A stretch of DNA of 64,000 bases from Streptomyces sp. NK08204 (GTDB taxonomy: Bacteria > Actinomycetota > Actinomycetes > Streptomycetales > Streptomycetaceae), in contig NZ_JAINVF010000001.1 in the NCBI RefSeq assembly GCF_020400585.1, positions 186,001 to 250,000 of the forward strand, given 5' to 3'. The translations under genes and the position numbers were made by a program. Below the pieces are notes generated by a model, which was not told where the DNA came from, did no database searches, and saw only the letters and a program-made list of their open reading frames with translations. This document shows positions 8,325 to 16,948 of this stretch, in pieces. Each line of letters starts with the position of its first letter. Position 1 is the stretch's first letter.

Positions 8325-9530
8325 TCAGTCGCGTTCGATGGGGCAGCTCATGCAGCGTGGGCCGCCGCGTCCGCGGCCGAGTTCGGCGCCGGCGATGGTG
8401 ACGACCTCGATGCCCTGCCTGCGCAGGTAGGTGTTGGTCGTGACGTTGCGCTCGTAGCCGACGACCACGCCAGGAGAGACGGCGAGGAAGTTGCTGCCGT
8501 CGTCCCACTGCTCGCGCTCGGCGCTCCGGATGTCCTGGGGCGCGGAGAGCATGCGGACCTTGTCGAGGTCGAGGGCTTCGGCGAGCGCGGTGGCCAGGTC
8601 GGAATTGGGGGCGACTTCGAAGCCGCAGCCGCGGGTGTCGCTGGGCGTCAGCGTCCACGAGCGGAGGGAGTCGGCGAGGCCCGGGTAGATGGCGAAGGCG
8701 TCGCGGTCGACCATGGTCAGCACGGTGTCGAGGTGCATGTAGGCGCGGGCCGCGGGCAGTTGGACGGCGATGAGGCGGTTCGCGGTGCCGTGCGCGAAGA
8801 GTCTGGCGGCGAGGTTTTCCACCGCCTGTGGGGTGGTCCGCTCGCCCGTCCCGACCATGACGGCACCGTTGCCGAGGACGTGTACGTCGCCGCCTTCGAG
8901 GGTGCCCACGGCGCCGTCGAGGAGCGGTTCGGGGGCGGCCGGGGCGAACATGGGGTGGAAGCGGTAGATGGCCTCGGCGTGCAGGCTCTCGCGCCTGCGA
9001 GCGGGTTTGGCCATCGGGTTGACCGACAGCCGGTCGTACATCCAGCAGGAGTTGTCGCGCGGGAAGAGGTGGTTGGGCAGCGGGGCGAGGGCGAAGTCGT
9101 CGGCGCCGAGCGCGTTCCACACCAGGCTGTGCGGGGCGGCGAGCGGCAGGTCGCTCTTGAGGAGGCCGCCGATGAGGTAGCCGGCGAGCGTCTCTCCGTC
9201 CAGCTCGGTGCACAGTGCGCGCACCGGGTCGATGAGGGCCGGGCCGACCGCAGCCGGGGTGACGACGCGGTCCAGCAGCCAGTCGCGGGCCTCGGGCACG
9301 TCGAGGGTCTGGGCGAGCAGGTCGGCGAAGTAGTGGACGCGGGCGCCGTGGTCGCGCAGCACCTGGGCGAAGGCGTCGTGCTCTTCGCGGGCCCGCTTGG
9401 CCCACAGGATGTCGTCGAAGAGCAGGGCGTCGACGTTGCGCGGGGTCAGGCGGGAGAGTTCAAGGCCGGGGCGGTGCAGGATCACCTGGCGCAGGCGGCC
9501 GACCTCGGAGTCGACGTGGAAGGTGTTCAT
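8325..9530 (-). CDS. arcA: Arginine deiminase
   Basis: A 401-residue arginine deiminase converting arginine to citrulline and ammonia. The amidinotransferase-fold landmarks are [14 protein letters not shown] at the N-terminus, [19 protein letters not shown] and the nucleophilic Cys near the C-terminus in [15 protein letters not shown] at 9530 is preceded by GGAGG at normal spacing; a longer reading would only add a low-complexity stretch. It follows the permease gene by 34 bp. Arginine deimination yields ATP and ammonia without oxygen, which fits this island. Confidence 0.95.
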   Translation of the reverse strand: MNTFHVDSEVGRLRQVILHRPGLELSRLTPRNVDALLFDDILWAKRAREEHDAFAQVLRDHGARVHYFADLLAQTLDVPEARDWLLDRVVTPAAVGPALIDPVRALCTELDGETLAGYLIGGLLKSDLPLAAPHSLVWNALGADDFALAPLPNHLFPRDNSCWMYDRLSVNPMAKPARRRESLHAEAIYRFHPMFAPAAPEPLLDGAVGTLEGGDVHVLGNGAVMVGTGERTTPQAVENLAARLFAHGTANRLIAVQLPAARAYMHLDTVLTMVDRDAFAIYPGLADSLRSWTLTPSDTRGCGFEVAPNSDLATALAEALDLDKVRMLSAPQDIRSAEREQWDDGSNFLAVSPGVVVGYERNVTTNTYLRRQGIEVVTIAGAELGRGRGGPRCMSCPIERD

Positions 9531-9564
9531 CGCGGGAGTTCCTCCGTGTTGCGAGGGGTGGGTG

Positions 9565-11055
9565 TCAGTCGTGGTGGCGGAGGTCGTTCCGCTTCCGGGG
9601 GCCGCCTGTGCGGTTCGTACGCAGCCCACGGGAGAGCCGGGTGGCCGGCGGGGGCGTTTCGGGTGCCCGCTCCTGCTGGGCCGGGATCACCGCATCCCTG
9701 GGCGCCGTCGTCTCGCCGTACGTGCCTTGCCCCCGCTTGAGCCAGACGTAGACCGGCACGCCGAGCAGCAGCACGAACAGGCCGTAGTAGACGGTCTGGT
9801 AGCCGCTGCCCTGGATCGACCAGTACGAGAAGGCGAGCGCGAGCGCGGCGACCGTGACGTCACGGGCCAGTCGGCGAGGTGTGAGGCTGTCACGGCCTCG
9901 GACCAGCAGCCAGTAGAGCTGGGCGGCGGCGGAGAACAGGTACGGGATGACTGCGGTGAGCACGCTCAGCAGCACGATCTTGGTGAAGACGTCCTCGAAG
10001 CGCGTGTAGCTGAACACCGTGATCAGCGAGGCCAGTACGGCCGAGGCGACGATGCCGAAGGCGGGGACGTCGTTCTTTCCGCGCAGCCGGGCGAAGGCGG
10101 TGGGGAAGAGTCCGTCGCGGGCGGCGGCGTACGGCATCTCGGCGCACAGCATCGTCCAGCCGTTGAGGGCGCCGATGCCGGAGACGATCGCTGCCACCGC
10201 GACAATGTCACCGGCCCAGGTGCCGCCGAAGATGGTGTTCGCGGCATCGGTGAACGGCGCGGTCGAGCCGCCCAGCTTGCCATGCGCGACGGTGCCGAAG
10301 ACGGCGAGTGTGCCCAGGATGTAGATGACGGCGCAGACGAGGGTGCCGTAGACAGTGGCGCGCGGCACGTTCCGGCCCGGCTCACGGACCCGGCCGGCGA
10401 CCACCGAGGCGGCCTCCAGCCCCAGGTAGCTGAACAGGGCGATGGCGCCGGCGGCCGAGATCGCGCCCAGCGCCGACTGGCCGCTGGCGTTGAACGGGCC
10501 GAAGTTGTGGGCGTCGATGAACAGCAGCCCCACGGTGGCCATGAAGACCAGCGGCACGAACTTCAGCACGGTCGTGATCACCTGGAACGCGCCCGTGTTC
10601 CGGACGCCCGTGAGGTTGATCGCGGCCGGTATCCACAGCCCGACCAGGGCAAGAAGCGCCGAAATCCACTTACTGTGACCGGTGTTGACGAAGACTTCGA
10701 CGTAGCCGACCCAGGCGACGACGATCGCCGCGTTGCCCGCCCACGCGGTGATCCAGTACGACCAGGCGTTCAGGAACCCTGCGAACTCGCCGAAGGCCTC
10801 ACGGGCGTAGACGTACGGTCCGCCGCTGGCGGGCACACGCTTCGACAGGGCGCCGAAGGTCAGCGCCAGCGCGAGCGCGCCGAGGGTGACGGCGACGAAA
10901 GCGACGAGGGAGATCGGCCCGTAGGGCGCGAGCGCGGACGGCAGCGCGAAGACGCCTGTGCCGATGATGCTGCCGATGACGAGCGCGGAGGCGGCGGGGA
11001 GGCCGAGCGCCGCCTGGGGCGCCGTCCCCTTTCCGCCTCCTGTGGTTCTGGGCAT
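9565..11055 (-). CDS. APC-family amino acid permease (arginine/ornithine transport)
   Basis: A 496-residue APC-superfamily transporter with about 12 hydrophobic helices. The first carries the family signature [19 protein letters not shown]. As first gene of the arc operon it is best read as the arginine/ornithine exchanger, feeding arcA and exporting ornithine, although substrate cannot be read from sequence. ATG at 11055 has AAGGAG 8 nt upstream; reading further upstream gives only non-homologous Arg/Pro-rich sequence. The C-terminus is basic and Arg/Pro-rich. Confidence 0.85.
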   Translation of the reverse strand: MPRTTGGGKGTAPQAALGLPAASALVIGSIIGTGVFALPSALAPYGPISLVAFVAVTLGALALALTFGALSKRVPASGGPYVYAREAFGEFAGFLNAWSYWITAWAGNAAIVVAWVGYVEVFVNTGHSKWISALLALVGLWIPAAINLTGVRNTGAFQVITTVLKFVPLVFMATVGLLFIDAHNFGPFNASGQSALGAISAAGAIALFSYLGLEAASVVAGRVREPGRNVPRATVYGTLVCAVIYILGTLAVFGTVAHGKLGGSTAPFTDAANTIFGGTWAGDIVAVAAIVSGIGALNGWTMLCAEMPYAAARDGLFPTAFARLRGKNDVPAFGIVASAVLASLITVFSYTRFEDVFTKIVLLSVLTAVIPYLFSAAAQLYWLLVRGRDSLTPRRLARDVTVAALALAFSYWSIQGSGYQTVYYGLFVLLLGVPVYVWLKRGQGTYGETTAPRDAVIPAQQERAPETPPPATRLSRGLRTNRTGGPRKRNDLRHHD

Positions 11056-11135
11056 GCCGGTAACTCCTTGTGCAGGTCGCTTGCGGGTCGGTCGAGCCGC
11101 CAACGATCCTTCTGCGCCCCGCCGATCCGGGTCAG

Positions 11136-11267
11136 CGGCCACACGGCCCCGGCGTGGCCCCGATGGTCCCCGTGCCCGAGCCCTCTTGGTCCACGCCGAC
11201 GGGCCCGCAGTCCGGCCGGTGTCACGGCGGGGGCCTTTCAGCCGGTACCTGAGGGCCGACCGGCCCT
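11136..11267. promoter_or_regulatory. DosR-like boxes upstream of the arc operon
   Basis: The 528-bp divergent gap between the permease and the cNMP-binding gene holds CGGCC-ACAC-GGCCC (11136-11149), GGCCC-CGAT-GGTCC (11156-11169, weak) and the strongest palindrome of the set, AGGGCCGACCGGCCCT at 11252-11267, with one further paired base on each side. The first two are about 80-115 bp upstream of the permease ATG. The third is equally far from either gene's start region and could serve both. Confidence 0.5.
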
Positions 11268-11482
11268 CTTCCGGGCAGCAGCCCCCTGCTCGACTCTCGA
11301 AGGCAGCAACCGCAGCCGTTCTCTCAGGACACGACGTCAACCAGGCTGCGATGCCACGTTCTTGCTGCTCTGACGAGGTGGGGCGCTTCTCTCCCCCGGT
11401 CCCCCACGAGCAGCGAGGTTCGTCCGTACAGGTCTCATGTCGGGGGAGGCACGACGCCCGCGCGACGGCCGTCCTCGGCCTC

Positions 11483-11517
11483 GGACCGGGTGGCCCGCGC
11501 TCCGGGCCGAATGGCCC
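11483..11517. promoter_or_regulatory. Tandem DosR-like boxes upstream of the cNMP-binding gene
   Basis: GGACC-GGGT-GGCCC at 11483-11496 and GGGCC-GAAT-GGCCC at 11504-11517, exactly 21 bp apart. The nearer box ends 66 bp before the ATG at 11584, a usual distance for an activator overlapping the -35 region. Confidence 0.6.
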
Positions 11518-11583
11518 CTCGCTCGCTTCAGGCCACCGCCAGATGCTGGCCGTGGCAGTCCGTACATCCCCAGGAGGCACGCC

Positions 11584-12048
11584 ATGAACGGTCACCTCAC
11601 CCCCAGCATGCCGCGCGCTCTGCCCGTCGAGCACCGGCAGCGGCTCATGCGGCTCGCCCGGGAGGTGACCATCCCGCAGGGGACCCGCCTCTTCAACGAG
11701 GGCGCCCGCGCCGACCGGTTCTGGATCATCCGCACCGGCACCGTCGAACTCGACATGCGTGTCCCCGGCTGCCGCCCCGCCGTCATCGAGACGCTCGGGC
11801 ACAACGCACTCGTCGGCTCGTCCTGGCTGTTCGCACCCCACGTATGGCATCTGGGTGCCGAGGCGATGACCCCGGTGCGAGCCTACGAGTTCGATGCCGC
11901 GTCCGTCCGTGCCCTGTGCCGGGACGACCCGGCCCTCGGCCAGACCATGACGCAGTGGGTCGGCGACGTGCTCGCCCACCGCCTCCGCTCCGCCCGGACC
12001 CGGCTACTGGACCTGTACGCGCCGTACGGCGCCGGAGCCATGGTCTGA
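11584..12048 (+). CDS. Cyclic-nucleotide-binding-domain protein without DNA-binding domain
   Basis: A 154-residue protein made of one CRP-type effector domain. IPQGTRLFNEGARADRFWII and the strand pattern to about residue 105 match the cNMP-binding beta-roll; a helical segment up to residue 145 follows. CRP/FNR regulators have a further 70 or so residues with a helix-turn-helix, absent here, so it is a stand-alone sensor or adaptor. AGGAGG precedes the ATG. It is followed by the CBS-BON gene after 27 bp, likely one operon controlled by the boxes at 11483-11517. Confidence 0.75.
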   Translation: MNGHLTPSMPRALPVEHRQRLMRLAREVTIPQGTRLFNEGARADRFWIIRTGTVELDMRVPGCRPAVIETLGHNALVGSSWLFAPHVWHLGAEAMTPVRAYEFDAASVRALCRDDPALGQTMTQWVGDVLAHRLRSARTRLLDLYAPYGAGAMV

Positions 12049-12075
12049 GCGGACCGCAGCGACGAAGGAGTCACC

Positions 12076-12786
12076 ATGCACGGCACCCCGCACATCGTCA
12101 GCGACGTCATGACGCACACGGTCGCCGCAGTCGGCCGCCGGGCCGCCTTCAAGGAGATCGTGCAGCTGATGCAGGACTCGAAGGTCAGCGCCCTGCCCGT
12201 GCTGGAGGGCGAGGGCCGCGTGGTCGGTGTCGTCTCCGAGGCAGACCTGCTGCCTAAAGAGGAATTCCGCGACAGCGACCCCGACCGGGCCACCCAGCTG
12301 CGCCGCCTGGACGACCTGGCGAAGGCCGGCGGGCTCACCGCGGAGGACCTCATGACCTCCCCCGCCCTCACCGTCCGGGCGAACGCGACCCTCGCCCAGG
12401 CCGCGCGAACGATGGCACAGGCCAAGGTCAAACGGCTGCCGGTCGTCGACGAGGTGGGGATGCTGGAGGGCATCGTCAGCCGCGCCGACGTGCTCAAGGT
12501 CTTCCTGCGGGACGACGAGGAGATCGCGGAGGAAGTACGCCGAGAGGTCGTGTCGGACGTCTTCCCCGCGCCGACGTCGGCCGTGCGCGTGGACGTGCGG
12601 AACGGCGTCGTGAAGCTCACCGGCCAGGCCCGGGACACCTCGCTCGTCCCGGTCGCCGCACGCCTGGCCCGAGCTGTCGAGGGCGTGGTCGACGTGGAGT
12701 TCGCACTCATACGACCCGACCGTCCGACCCCGCCTGAAACGACCACCGCCTCGGCGCAGGACGACGGAAAGCTGTCTCCCGCATGA
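12076..12786 (+). CDS. CBS-pair protein with C-terminal BON domain
   Basis: A 236-residue protein with two CBS motifs (about residues 8-60 and 95-150; note VSDVMTHTVAAV and AEDLMTSPALTV) and a BON domain at about 160-215 (VRVDVRNGVVKLTGQA). CBS pairs bind adenosine nucleotides and sense energy charge; BON domains bind phospholipid or partner proteins. The same fold combination occurs again at 14549. Proteins of this type are frequent DosR-regulon members. The start has GAAGGAG upstream. Confidence 0.85.
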   Translation: MHGTPHIVSDVMTHTVAAVGRRAAFKEIVQLMQDSKVSALPVLEGEGRVVGVVSEADLLPKEEFRDSDPDRATQLRRLDDLAKAGGLTAEDLMTSPALTVRANATLAQAARTMAQAKVKRLPVVDEVGMLEGIVSRADVLKVFLRDDEEIAEEVRREVVSDVFPAPTSAVRVDVRNGVVKLTGQARDTSLVPVAARLARAVEGVVDVEFALIRPDRPTPPETTTASAQDDGKLSPA

Positions 12787-12813
12787 CCCATAGGAGCGCG
12801 ACGGGGTGCCTGG

Positions 12814-12960
12814 CTAGCCGTCCGTCACCAGTACCCGCCAGACGAGCGAGACGGTGAGGCAGAGCTCGCGGCCGTCGGTCGTCAGTGCGACCTCGGCGCG
12901 GTCGGCATGCGCGTGCCGGGCGGTGTTGGTCAGGGCCTCCGAGAGGACGGTGGCTGGGCG
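12814..12960 (-). pseudogene. Sensor histidine kinase remnant (ATPase N-box region)
   Basis: On the reverse strand about 48 codons read LSEALTNTARHAHADRAEV, then ALTTDGRELCLTVS, ending at a TAG at 12814-12816. This is the N-box start of a NarL-partner (HisKA_3) kinase ATPase domain. The sensor, dimerisation and G-box parts are missing: after LTVS, where DDG would follow in intact kinases, the sequence loses similarity. It lies just downstream of the response regulator, the usual place for the cognate kinase. Confidence 0.7.
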
Positions 12961-12986
12961 CGAAGCCCAGGACCGGTGCTCCCTTC

Positions 12987-13658
12987 CTACCGCTGCCGGT
13001 CCTGTACCTGAGTGGCGATGACGGCGGCCTGGATGCGCCGCTCGACGCCGAGCTTGGCGAGCAGGCGGGAGATGTGGTTCTTCACCGTCTTCTCGGCGAG
13101 GTACAGCCGCTGACCGATCTGGCGGTTGGTCAGCCCCTCCCCGATCAGGGCCAGGACCTCCCGTTCACGTTCGGTCAGGCCCTGCAGCTCGTCCGGCTCC
13201 GGCTCCTGCTGCTGGCCGCCGCGCAGCCGGGCCATCAGCTTGGTGGTGGCGCTCGGGTCGAGCAGGGACTGGCCGCTGGCCACGGTGCGTACGGCGGACA
13301 CGAGATCCGAACCCTGGATCTGCTTCAGTACGTAGCCGGACGCGCCCGCCATGATCGAGTCGAGCAGAGCCTCCTCATCGTCGAATGAGGTCAGCATCAG
13401 GCAGGCCAGCTCGGGCATCCGGGAGCGCAGTTCCCGGCACACGGTCACACCGTCGCCGTCGGGCAGGCGTACGTCGAGCACCGCCACCTGCGGGCGCAGC
13501 GCGGGGACGCGCACCAGGGCCTGCTCCACCGTGCCGGCCTCGCCGACCACCTTGATGTCCGGCTCGTCGTTCAGCAGGTCGCGCACGCCGCGCCGCACCA
13601 CCTCGTGGTCGTCCATCAGGAAGACCCGGATCGCGCTGCCCTGCTCGCCGTCCACCAT
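12987..13658 (-). CDS. NarL/DevR-family response regulator (OsdR-like)
   Basis: A 223-residue two-component regulator. The receiver domain (about 10-130) has the acidic pair in FLMDDHE, the phospho-acceptor Asp in [13 protein letters not shown], the switch Thr in LMLTSFDD and the Lys in GYVLKQI. The LuxR-type helix-turn-helix (about 155-215) contains [20 protein letters not shown] and [19 protein letters not shown] at 13658 has AAGGAG upstream. Its class and its position amid stress genes match DevR/DosR of mycobacteria and OsdR of Streptomyces, so it is the best candidate to bind the boxes. Its own promoter region also has boxes. The adjacent kinase is broken. Confidence 0.88.
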   Translation of the reverse strand: MVDGEQGSAIRVFLMDDHEVVRRGVRDLLNDEPDIKVVGEAGTVEQALVRVPALRPQVAVLDVRLPDGDGVTVCRELRSRMPELACLMLTSFDDEEALLDSIMAGASGYVLKQIQGSDLVSAVRTVASGQSLLDPSATTKLMARLRGGQQQEPEPDELQGLTEREREVLALIGEGLTNRQIGQRLYLAEKTVKNHISRLLAKLGVERRIQAAVIATQVQDRQR

Positions 13659-13741
13659 CGAAAAACTCCTTGCTCTGCGTTCCGCGCCGATGCCCGCCGG
13701 TGGACAGGACCGGCATGCCCACCGAGATCTTTCCCGTATGC

Positions 13742-13769
13742 GGACCGAAGGGCCAGGGCCGGTCGGCCC
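13742..13769. promoter_or_regulatory. DosR-like boxes upstream of the response regulator
   Basis: GGACC-GAAG-GGCCA (13742-13755) directly abuts GGGCC-GGTC-GGCCC (13756-13769). The near box is about 85 bp before the ATG at 13658, consistent with autoregulation. Here the starts are 14 bp apart, unlike the 19-22 bp of most other pairs. Confidence 0.5.
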
Positions 13770-13849
13770 CATTCCACCTTGCCAGACGGACCCCAGGGGC
13801 TTGCCGGCACCGCCTGGGCATCCGCGTCGGGCCGCCTCGCCACGCGAAC

Positions 13850-13885
13850 AGGCCCCATGGCCCTGTCGCCGGGGCCGGAAAGCCC
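13850..13885. promoter_or_regulatory. Tandem DosR-like boxes upstream of the HPF-like gene
   Basis: AGGCC-CCAT-GGCCC (13850-13863) and GGGCC-GGAA-AGCCC (13872-13885), starts 22 bp apart; the nearer one ends 65 bp before the ATG at 13951. The same divergent gap thus has separate box pairs for the leftward regulator and the rightward gene. Confidence 0.5.
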
Positions 13886-13950
13886 TGGGGCTCAACCGGT
13901 GCTCGCAGCAGTCTGGAGCCGCTGCCCGACGATCAGAAGGAGCGGAGAAC

Positions 13951-14349
13951 ATGACTGCCAAGGACACCGGCACCCACGACATCACCAGCATCGCGGTACA
14001 GGTGCGGGCGGAAGGCGACGTGGACGAGGACGCGCTCTCGTACGTCCGTAACAAGGTCGACGCGGCGCTCAGCCGGCCGGGACTTCCGGAGGTCACCGGC
14101 GTGGTACGCATCGCCAGGGCCGCCGCGCACCACGTCGAGCGGCCCTGGTCCGCCCGGGCCGAGATCCACGTGGGCAGCATGCTCGTGGTCGTGCACGCGG
14201 AGGAAGCCAGCGCCGGCGAACTCGCGGACCGGTTGCAGGACCGGCTGCGCGGCCAGATCGAGACCGCCCTTCACCGCAAGGACGCCGCCCGCCGGACGGC
14301 CACTCCGCCTCCGTGGCGCGGCGGCCGTACCGACGGCAAGCGGCATTAG
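13951..14349 (+). CDS. HPF/RaiA-like ribosome-associated stress protein
   Basis: A 132-residue protein whose first 110 residues resemble the S30AE/HPF ribosome-hibernation domain: [20 protein letters not shown], a central beta-strand block with [16 protein letters not shown], then a helix with [14 protein letters not shown]. Proteins of this size in the mycobacterial dormancy regulon (Rv0079 type) bind ribosomes and damp translation. The C-terminal 25 residues are basic and probably disordered. GAAGGAG precedes the ATG. The identification is by fold-like pattern and context, not by a diagnostic motif. Confidence 0.6.
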   Translation: MTAKDTGTHDITSIAVQVRAEGDVDEDALSYVRNKVDAALSRPGLPEVTGVVRIARAAAHHVERPWSARAEIHVGSMLVVVHAEEASAGELADRLQDRLRGQIETALHRKDAARRTATPPPWRGGRTDGKRH

Positions 14350-14371
14350 AGCCCTCCGCCCCTGTGGCACG

Positions 14372-14516
14372 AGGCGGGTCGGCCCTCCTTCCGGTTACGT
14401 CTGGCCCTGCCCCCCTGGTGCAGCCGACTGTGAGGCTGAAGAGGCACCAGGGCAAGGAGTGCGGCGGGGCTCGGGCAGGGCCGCTGTGACGCCGTGTGGA
14501 ACGCGCGGCTCCATGG
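14372..14516. promoter_or_regulatory. Degenerate DosR-like boxes upstream of the second CBS-BON gene
   Basis: AGGCG-GGTC-GGCCC (14372-14385) and CGGCT-CCAT-GGCCC (14503-14516) each keep one perfect half-site; a third, weaker GGGCC half starts at 14475. The last box ends 32 bp before the ATG at 14549. The rest of the 199-bp gap shows nothing else. Confidence 0.35.
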
Positions 14517-14548
14517 CCCCTCGCTCGGGCTCGGTCAAGGAGGGAAGC

Positions 14549-15244
14549 CCTATGAAATCACGCACTGTCGGCGAGATCATGACCAGCGACGTCGTGTGCG
14601 CGAGCCGGGAGACGTCGTCCGAGGATGTGCTGCGGCTGCTGAACCGGCACCGCATCCGTGCGCTCCCGGTCGTGGACCACGACGACAAGGTGATCGGCGT
14701 GGTCTCCGGCAGCGATCTCGCGCAGGGGCGGATGGCCCGAGCACGAACCGGTCGGGACCGCTGGTTCCGGTTGCCGGGTCGGGGGCGCTCGGCGCATGGC
14801 TCGGCGGCCGGGGCTGCGGGGGAGCTCATGACGAGCCCTGCGGTCACGGTTCATCCGGAGCAACGTGTATCGGATGCCGCACGGGTGATGGAGCGCCACC
14901 AGGTCGACCGGCTGCCCGTGGTGGACGAGGAGGACCGCATCATCGGCATCGCCACCCGTCGTGACCTGCTTCGGGCCTTCCTGCTTACGGACGAGGAGAT
15001 TCGTCGGCAGCTGAGCGAGGAGGTTCTGCCCGGCGTGCTGGGCCTTCCCCCTGGCGCGGTCACCGTCTCCGTCCGGGACGGCATGGTCGTACTGGACGGG
15101 TGCCTCCTGCAGAGCAGTGACATCCCGTCGGTGATCCGGTCGATCTGGCGTGTGGACGGGGTCGTCGGTGTGATGAACCGTCTGCGGTTCGCGGACCACA
15201 ACTGCCGGCCGCCTGCTGAGGAGCTGCGTGGCGAAGCGCCCTGA
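14549..15244 (+). CDS. CBS-pair protein with C-terminal BON-like domain
   Basis: A 231-residue paralogue of the protein at 12076. The two CBS motifs are at about residues 5-60 (VGEIMTSDVVCA) and 92-150 (GELMTSPAVTV). They are separated by an Arg/Gly-rich insert at about 62-88 that the paralogue lacks. A BON-like segment follows (VTVSVRDGMVVLDGCL). It probably senses adenine nucleotides like other CBS pairs. GGAGG lies 9 nt before the ATG. Confidence 0.85.
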   Translation, partial: PMKSRTVGEIMTSDVVCASRETSSEDVLRLLNRHRIRALPVVDHDDKVIGVVSGSDLAQGRMARARTGRDRWFRLPGRGRSAHGSAAGAAGELMTSPAVTVHPEQRVSDAARVMERHQVDRLPVVDEEDRIIGIATRRDLLRAFLLTDEEIRRQLSEEVLPGVLGLPPGAVTVSVRDGMVVLDGCLLQSSDIPSVIRSIWRVDGVVGVMNRLRFADHNCRPPAEELRGEAP

Positions 15245-15320
15245 GCTGAACACCGCACCGGCGGATCAGCGGGTCCTGCCGCGGATGCCTGCTCGGCCGT
15301 CCCCACCACGAGGACGCGCA

Positions 15321-15358
15321 GGGTGGCCCGGCCGCGAAAACAGGGCCGAACGGCCCTG
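15321..15358. promoter_or_regulatory. Tandem DosR-like boxes with an 18-nt palindrome
   Basis: CAGGGCCGAACGGCCCTG at 15341-15358 is palindromic except for its two central bases, the best example in the window. A weaker GGGTG-GCCC-GGCCG lies at 15321-15334, with core starts 22 bp apart. They are 180-220 bp upstream of the pyridoxamine-oxidase-fold gene; the remainder of this 293-bp gap holds no reading frame I trust. Confidence 0.6.
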
Positions 15359-15537
15359 GTGTGGGAAGCCTCGGTGCCGTTCCAATGACCTGATCGATCT
15401 GTCCGTAGCTCCCGCTCGCCAGACGCCACGGACAGGGAACCGCCCGCGCCCAGGAGGACAGCCCACATGCGCACCAGTCGTCCCGGCGGTGGCGGGGCGC
15501 GCGAAACCCACGCCGCGCCGGCTGGAGACACACCACA

Positions 15538-16032
15538 GTGAGCAGCGAGTCCCTACGGAAGCCCGCCATGACCATCGACAACGTCCAGTCCGTTCCCGCC
15601 GGGCCGCGCCGCAGCGTCGAGCTCGACAGCGACGAAGCCCTGCGGCTGCTGGGCAGCGTTTCCTTCGGCAGGATCGTCTTCACCCGCCAGGCGCTGCCCA
15701 CCGTCCGCCCGGTCAACCACGTCCTGGACGACGGCGACATCATCATCCGCACCCATGAAGGCGCTGCTCTGACGTCGCGTGCCCGGCAGGCGGGCGCCCC
15801 GGGCGTCGTCGTCGCCTACGAAGCAGACACCATCGACCCGGACACCCACCTGGGTTGGAGCGTAGTGGTCACCGGCTATGCGCACCTCGTGACCGATTCT
15901 GCGGAACTGGCCCGCTACCAGGCACTGCTCCGCCCGTGGGTGAACCAGACCATGGACTACGCGGTTCGGATCCGGCCTGACCTGATCACCGGCGTCCGGC
16001 TCACCGCGGCCGAGGAGCCCGGAGCAGCCTGA
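15538..16032 (+). CDS. Pyridoxamine 5'-phosphate oxidase-fold flavin/heme-binding protein
   Basis: A 164-residue split-barrel protein of the PNPOx-like family. LLGSVSFGRIVFTRQALPTV, VVVAYEADTID and WSVVVTGYAHLV are typical strands. Members bind FMN, F420 or heme; several are induced by DosR in mycobacteria. The GTG at 15538 has GGAG 12 nt upstream; an ATG at 15568 is an alternative that removes ten non-conserved residues. It is paralogous to the gene at 16146 on the opposite strand, and the two are convergent. Confidence 0.75.
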   Translation: MSSESLRKPAMTIDNVQSVPAGPRRSVELDSDEALRLLGSVSFGRIVFTRQALPTVRPVNHVLDDGDIIIRTHEGAALTSRARQAGAPGVVVAYEADTIDPDTHLGWSVVVTGYAHLVTDSAELARYQALLRPWVNQTMDYAVRIRPDLITGVRLTAAEEPGAA

Positions 16033-16106
16033 CCACGGTCGCCTGCCGTCATCGGTGGCGGTCTCAGGAACCGCCGTCGCTCCGTCGTCCGGCCGCTTTG
16101 GCCACA

Positions 16107-16120
16107 GGGCCGCCCGGCCC
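16107..16120. other. DosR-like palindrome in a convergent gap
   Basis: GGGCC-GCCC-GGCCC is a perfect box in the 113 bp between the 3' ends of two convergent genes, so it cannot be a promoter element for either. It may fold as part of a bidirectional terminator, be a chance match in GC-rich DNA, or be left over from a rearrangement. Confidence 0.3.
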
Positions 16121-16145
16121 ATCTGCGAGCAACAGCGCCCTGCGG

Positions 16146-16586
16146 TCACGCGGAGAGGTGCAAGCCGTAGATGGTGCGGCCGGCGAGGAGTTCCCGCCCC
16201 GTGACCACTTCGGGCTCGATGCGCACGAGCACCTCCTCGGGTGAGGGCACCCAGGAACAGAGGCCGAGCCGGTCCAGGCGTTTCAGCTCGGCCTCATCGG
16301 TCACGACCGCGGCGCGACCTGTGACGACGACGCTCCAGCCGGCCTGCGCGACCGCGTTGACCGCGTCCGCCTCGAAGGCCACGACCGCGTCATCGACAGC
16401 ACGAGCCAACTCCGAAGCCGCCGAGGTGCGCAGCACCACAGCGCCGTCACAGTCCAGGCGGAAGTTGACCGGCAGGACCGCGGGCAGTGCCTTTCGCGTG
16501 TAGACGATCCGGCCGACGGGGACCGTCGCCAGCATGCGCAGGCACTCCTCACGACCGAGTACGCGGAATCCATCGTTCGGGTCCAT
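16146..16586 (-). CDS. Pyridoxamine 5'-phosphate oxidase-fold protein
   Basis: A 146-residue split-barrel protein: LATVPVGRIVYTRKALPAVL, VVAFEADAVN and WSVVVTGRAAVV parallel the gene at 15538. The likely ATG at 16586 begins MDPNDGFRVLG; GAGAGG lies some 10 nt upstream. Ligand and activity are unknown. Its upstream gap carries two boxes with GGGCC/GTCCC halves, the closest matches here to the mycobacterial GTCCC half-site. Confidence 0.75.
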   Translation of the reverse strand: MDPNDGFRVLGREECLRMLATVPVGRIVYTRKALPAVLPVNFRLDCDGAVVLRTSAASELARAVDDAVVAFEADAVNAVAQAGWSVVVTGRAAVVTDEAELKRLDRLGLCSWVPSPEEVLVRIEPEVVTGRELLAGRTIYGLHLSA

Positions 16587-16657
16587 GAGCCTGCCCGCCT
16601 CTCGCCTGGTGGGGGGATTTACGCTCCATGGTGTGCCAGGCAACGGCCGCAGATGAG

Positions 16658-16727
16658 GGGCCACCAGTCCCGCCCTCGCCGGAGAGCGGCCCGAGGAAGA
16701 GTGCCGCGAATGGGGGCCAACCGTCCC
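16658..16727. promoter_or_regulatory. Two DosR-like boxes with GTCCC half-sites
   Basis: GGGCC-ACCA-GTCCC (16658-16671) and GGGCC-AACC-GTCCC (16714-16727) lie 72 and 128 bp upstream of the leftward ATG at 16586, 56 bp apart. Both pair a GGGCC left half with the GTCCC right half of the published mycobacterial DosR box. This 362-bp divergent gap (16587-16948) also holds the boxes for the rightward gene. Confidence 0.55.
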
Positions 16728-16852
16728 TCTCTCGTCGTCCATGGCCTGGACGTCCTCCACCCGTACGGTGTCCCGGCCTCGGTCGACCACCGCCGGGAAG
16801 CGCCACGGCGCTTGGCACTCGCGGCACGGAACGACGCATCCGTCTCCCGGTT

Positions 16853-16888
16853 GACCCGGTCGGCCCTCGACCTGCGGCTGGTCGGCCC
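16853..16888. promoter_or_regulatory. Tandem DosR-like boxes upstream of the Rv1733c-like gene
   Basis: GACCC-GGTC-GGCCC (16853-16866) and CGGCT-GGTC-GGCCC (16875-16888), starts 22 bp apart, with the same spacer and right half in both. The nearer ends 60 bp before the ATG at 16949. Confidence 0.5.
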
Positions 16889-16948
16889 ATGCGACGGTAC
16901 GGCTCGTGCCGTCACTGTCGTGGAGTGAGGACGAGGAGGGGCGGAGAG

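Noticed and set aside
11056..11979. N-terminal extension of the permease
   Set aside because: The open frame continues upstream but reads Arg/Pro/Gly-rich sequence over a promoter region with boxes; AAGGAG precedes the ATG at 11055.
16107..16120. Using the box at 16107-16120 as a promoter element
   Set aside because: It lies between the 3' ends of two convergent genes, so it is listed only as an unexplained palindrome.
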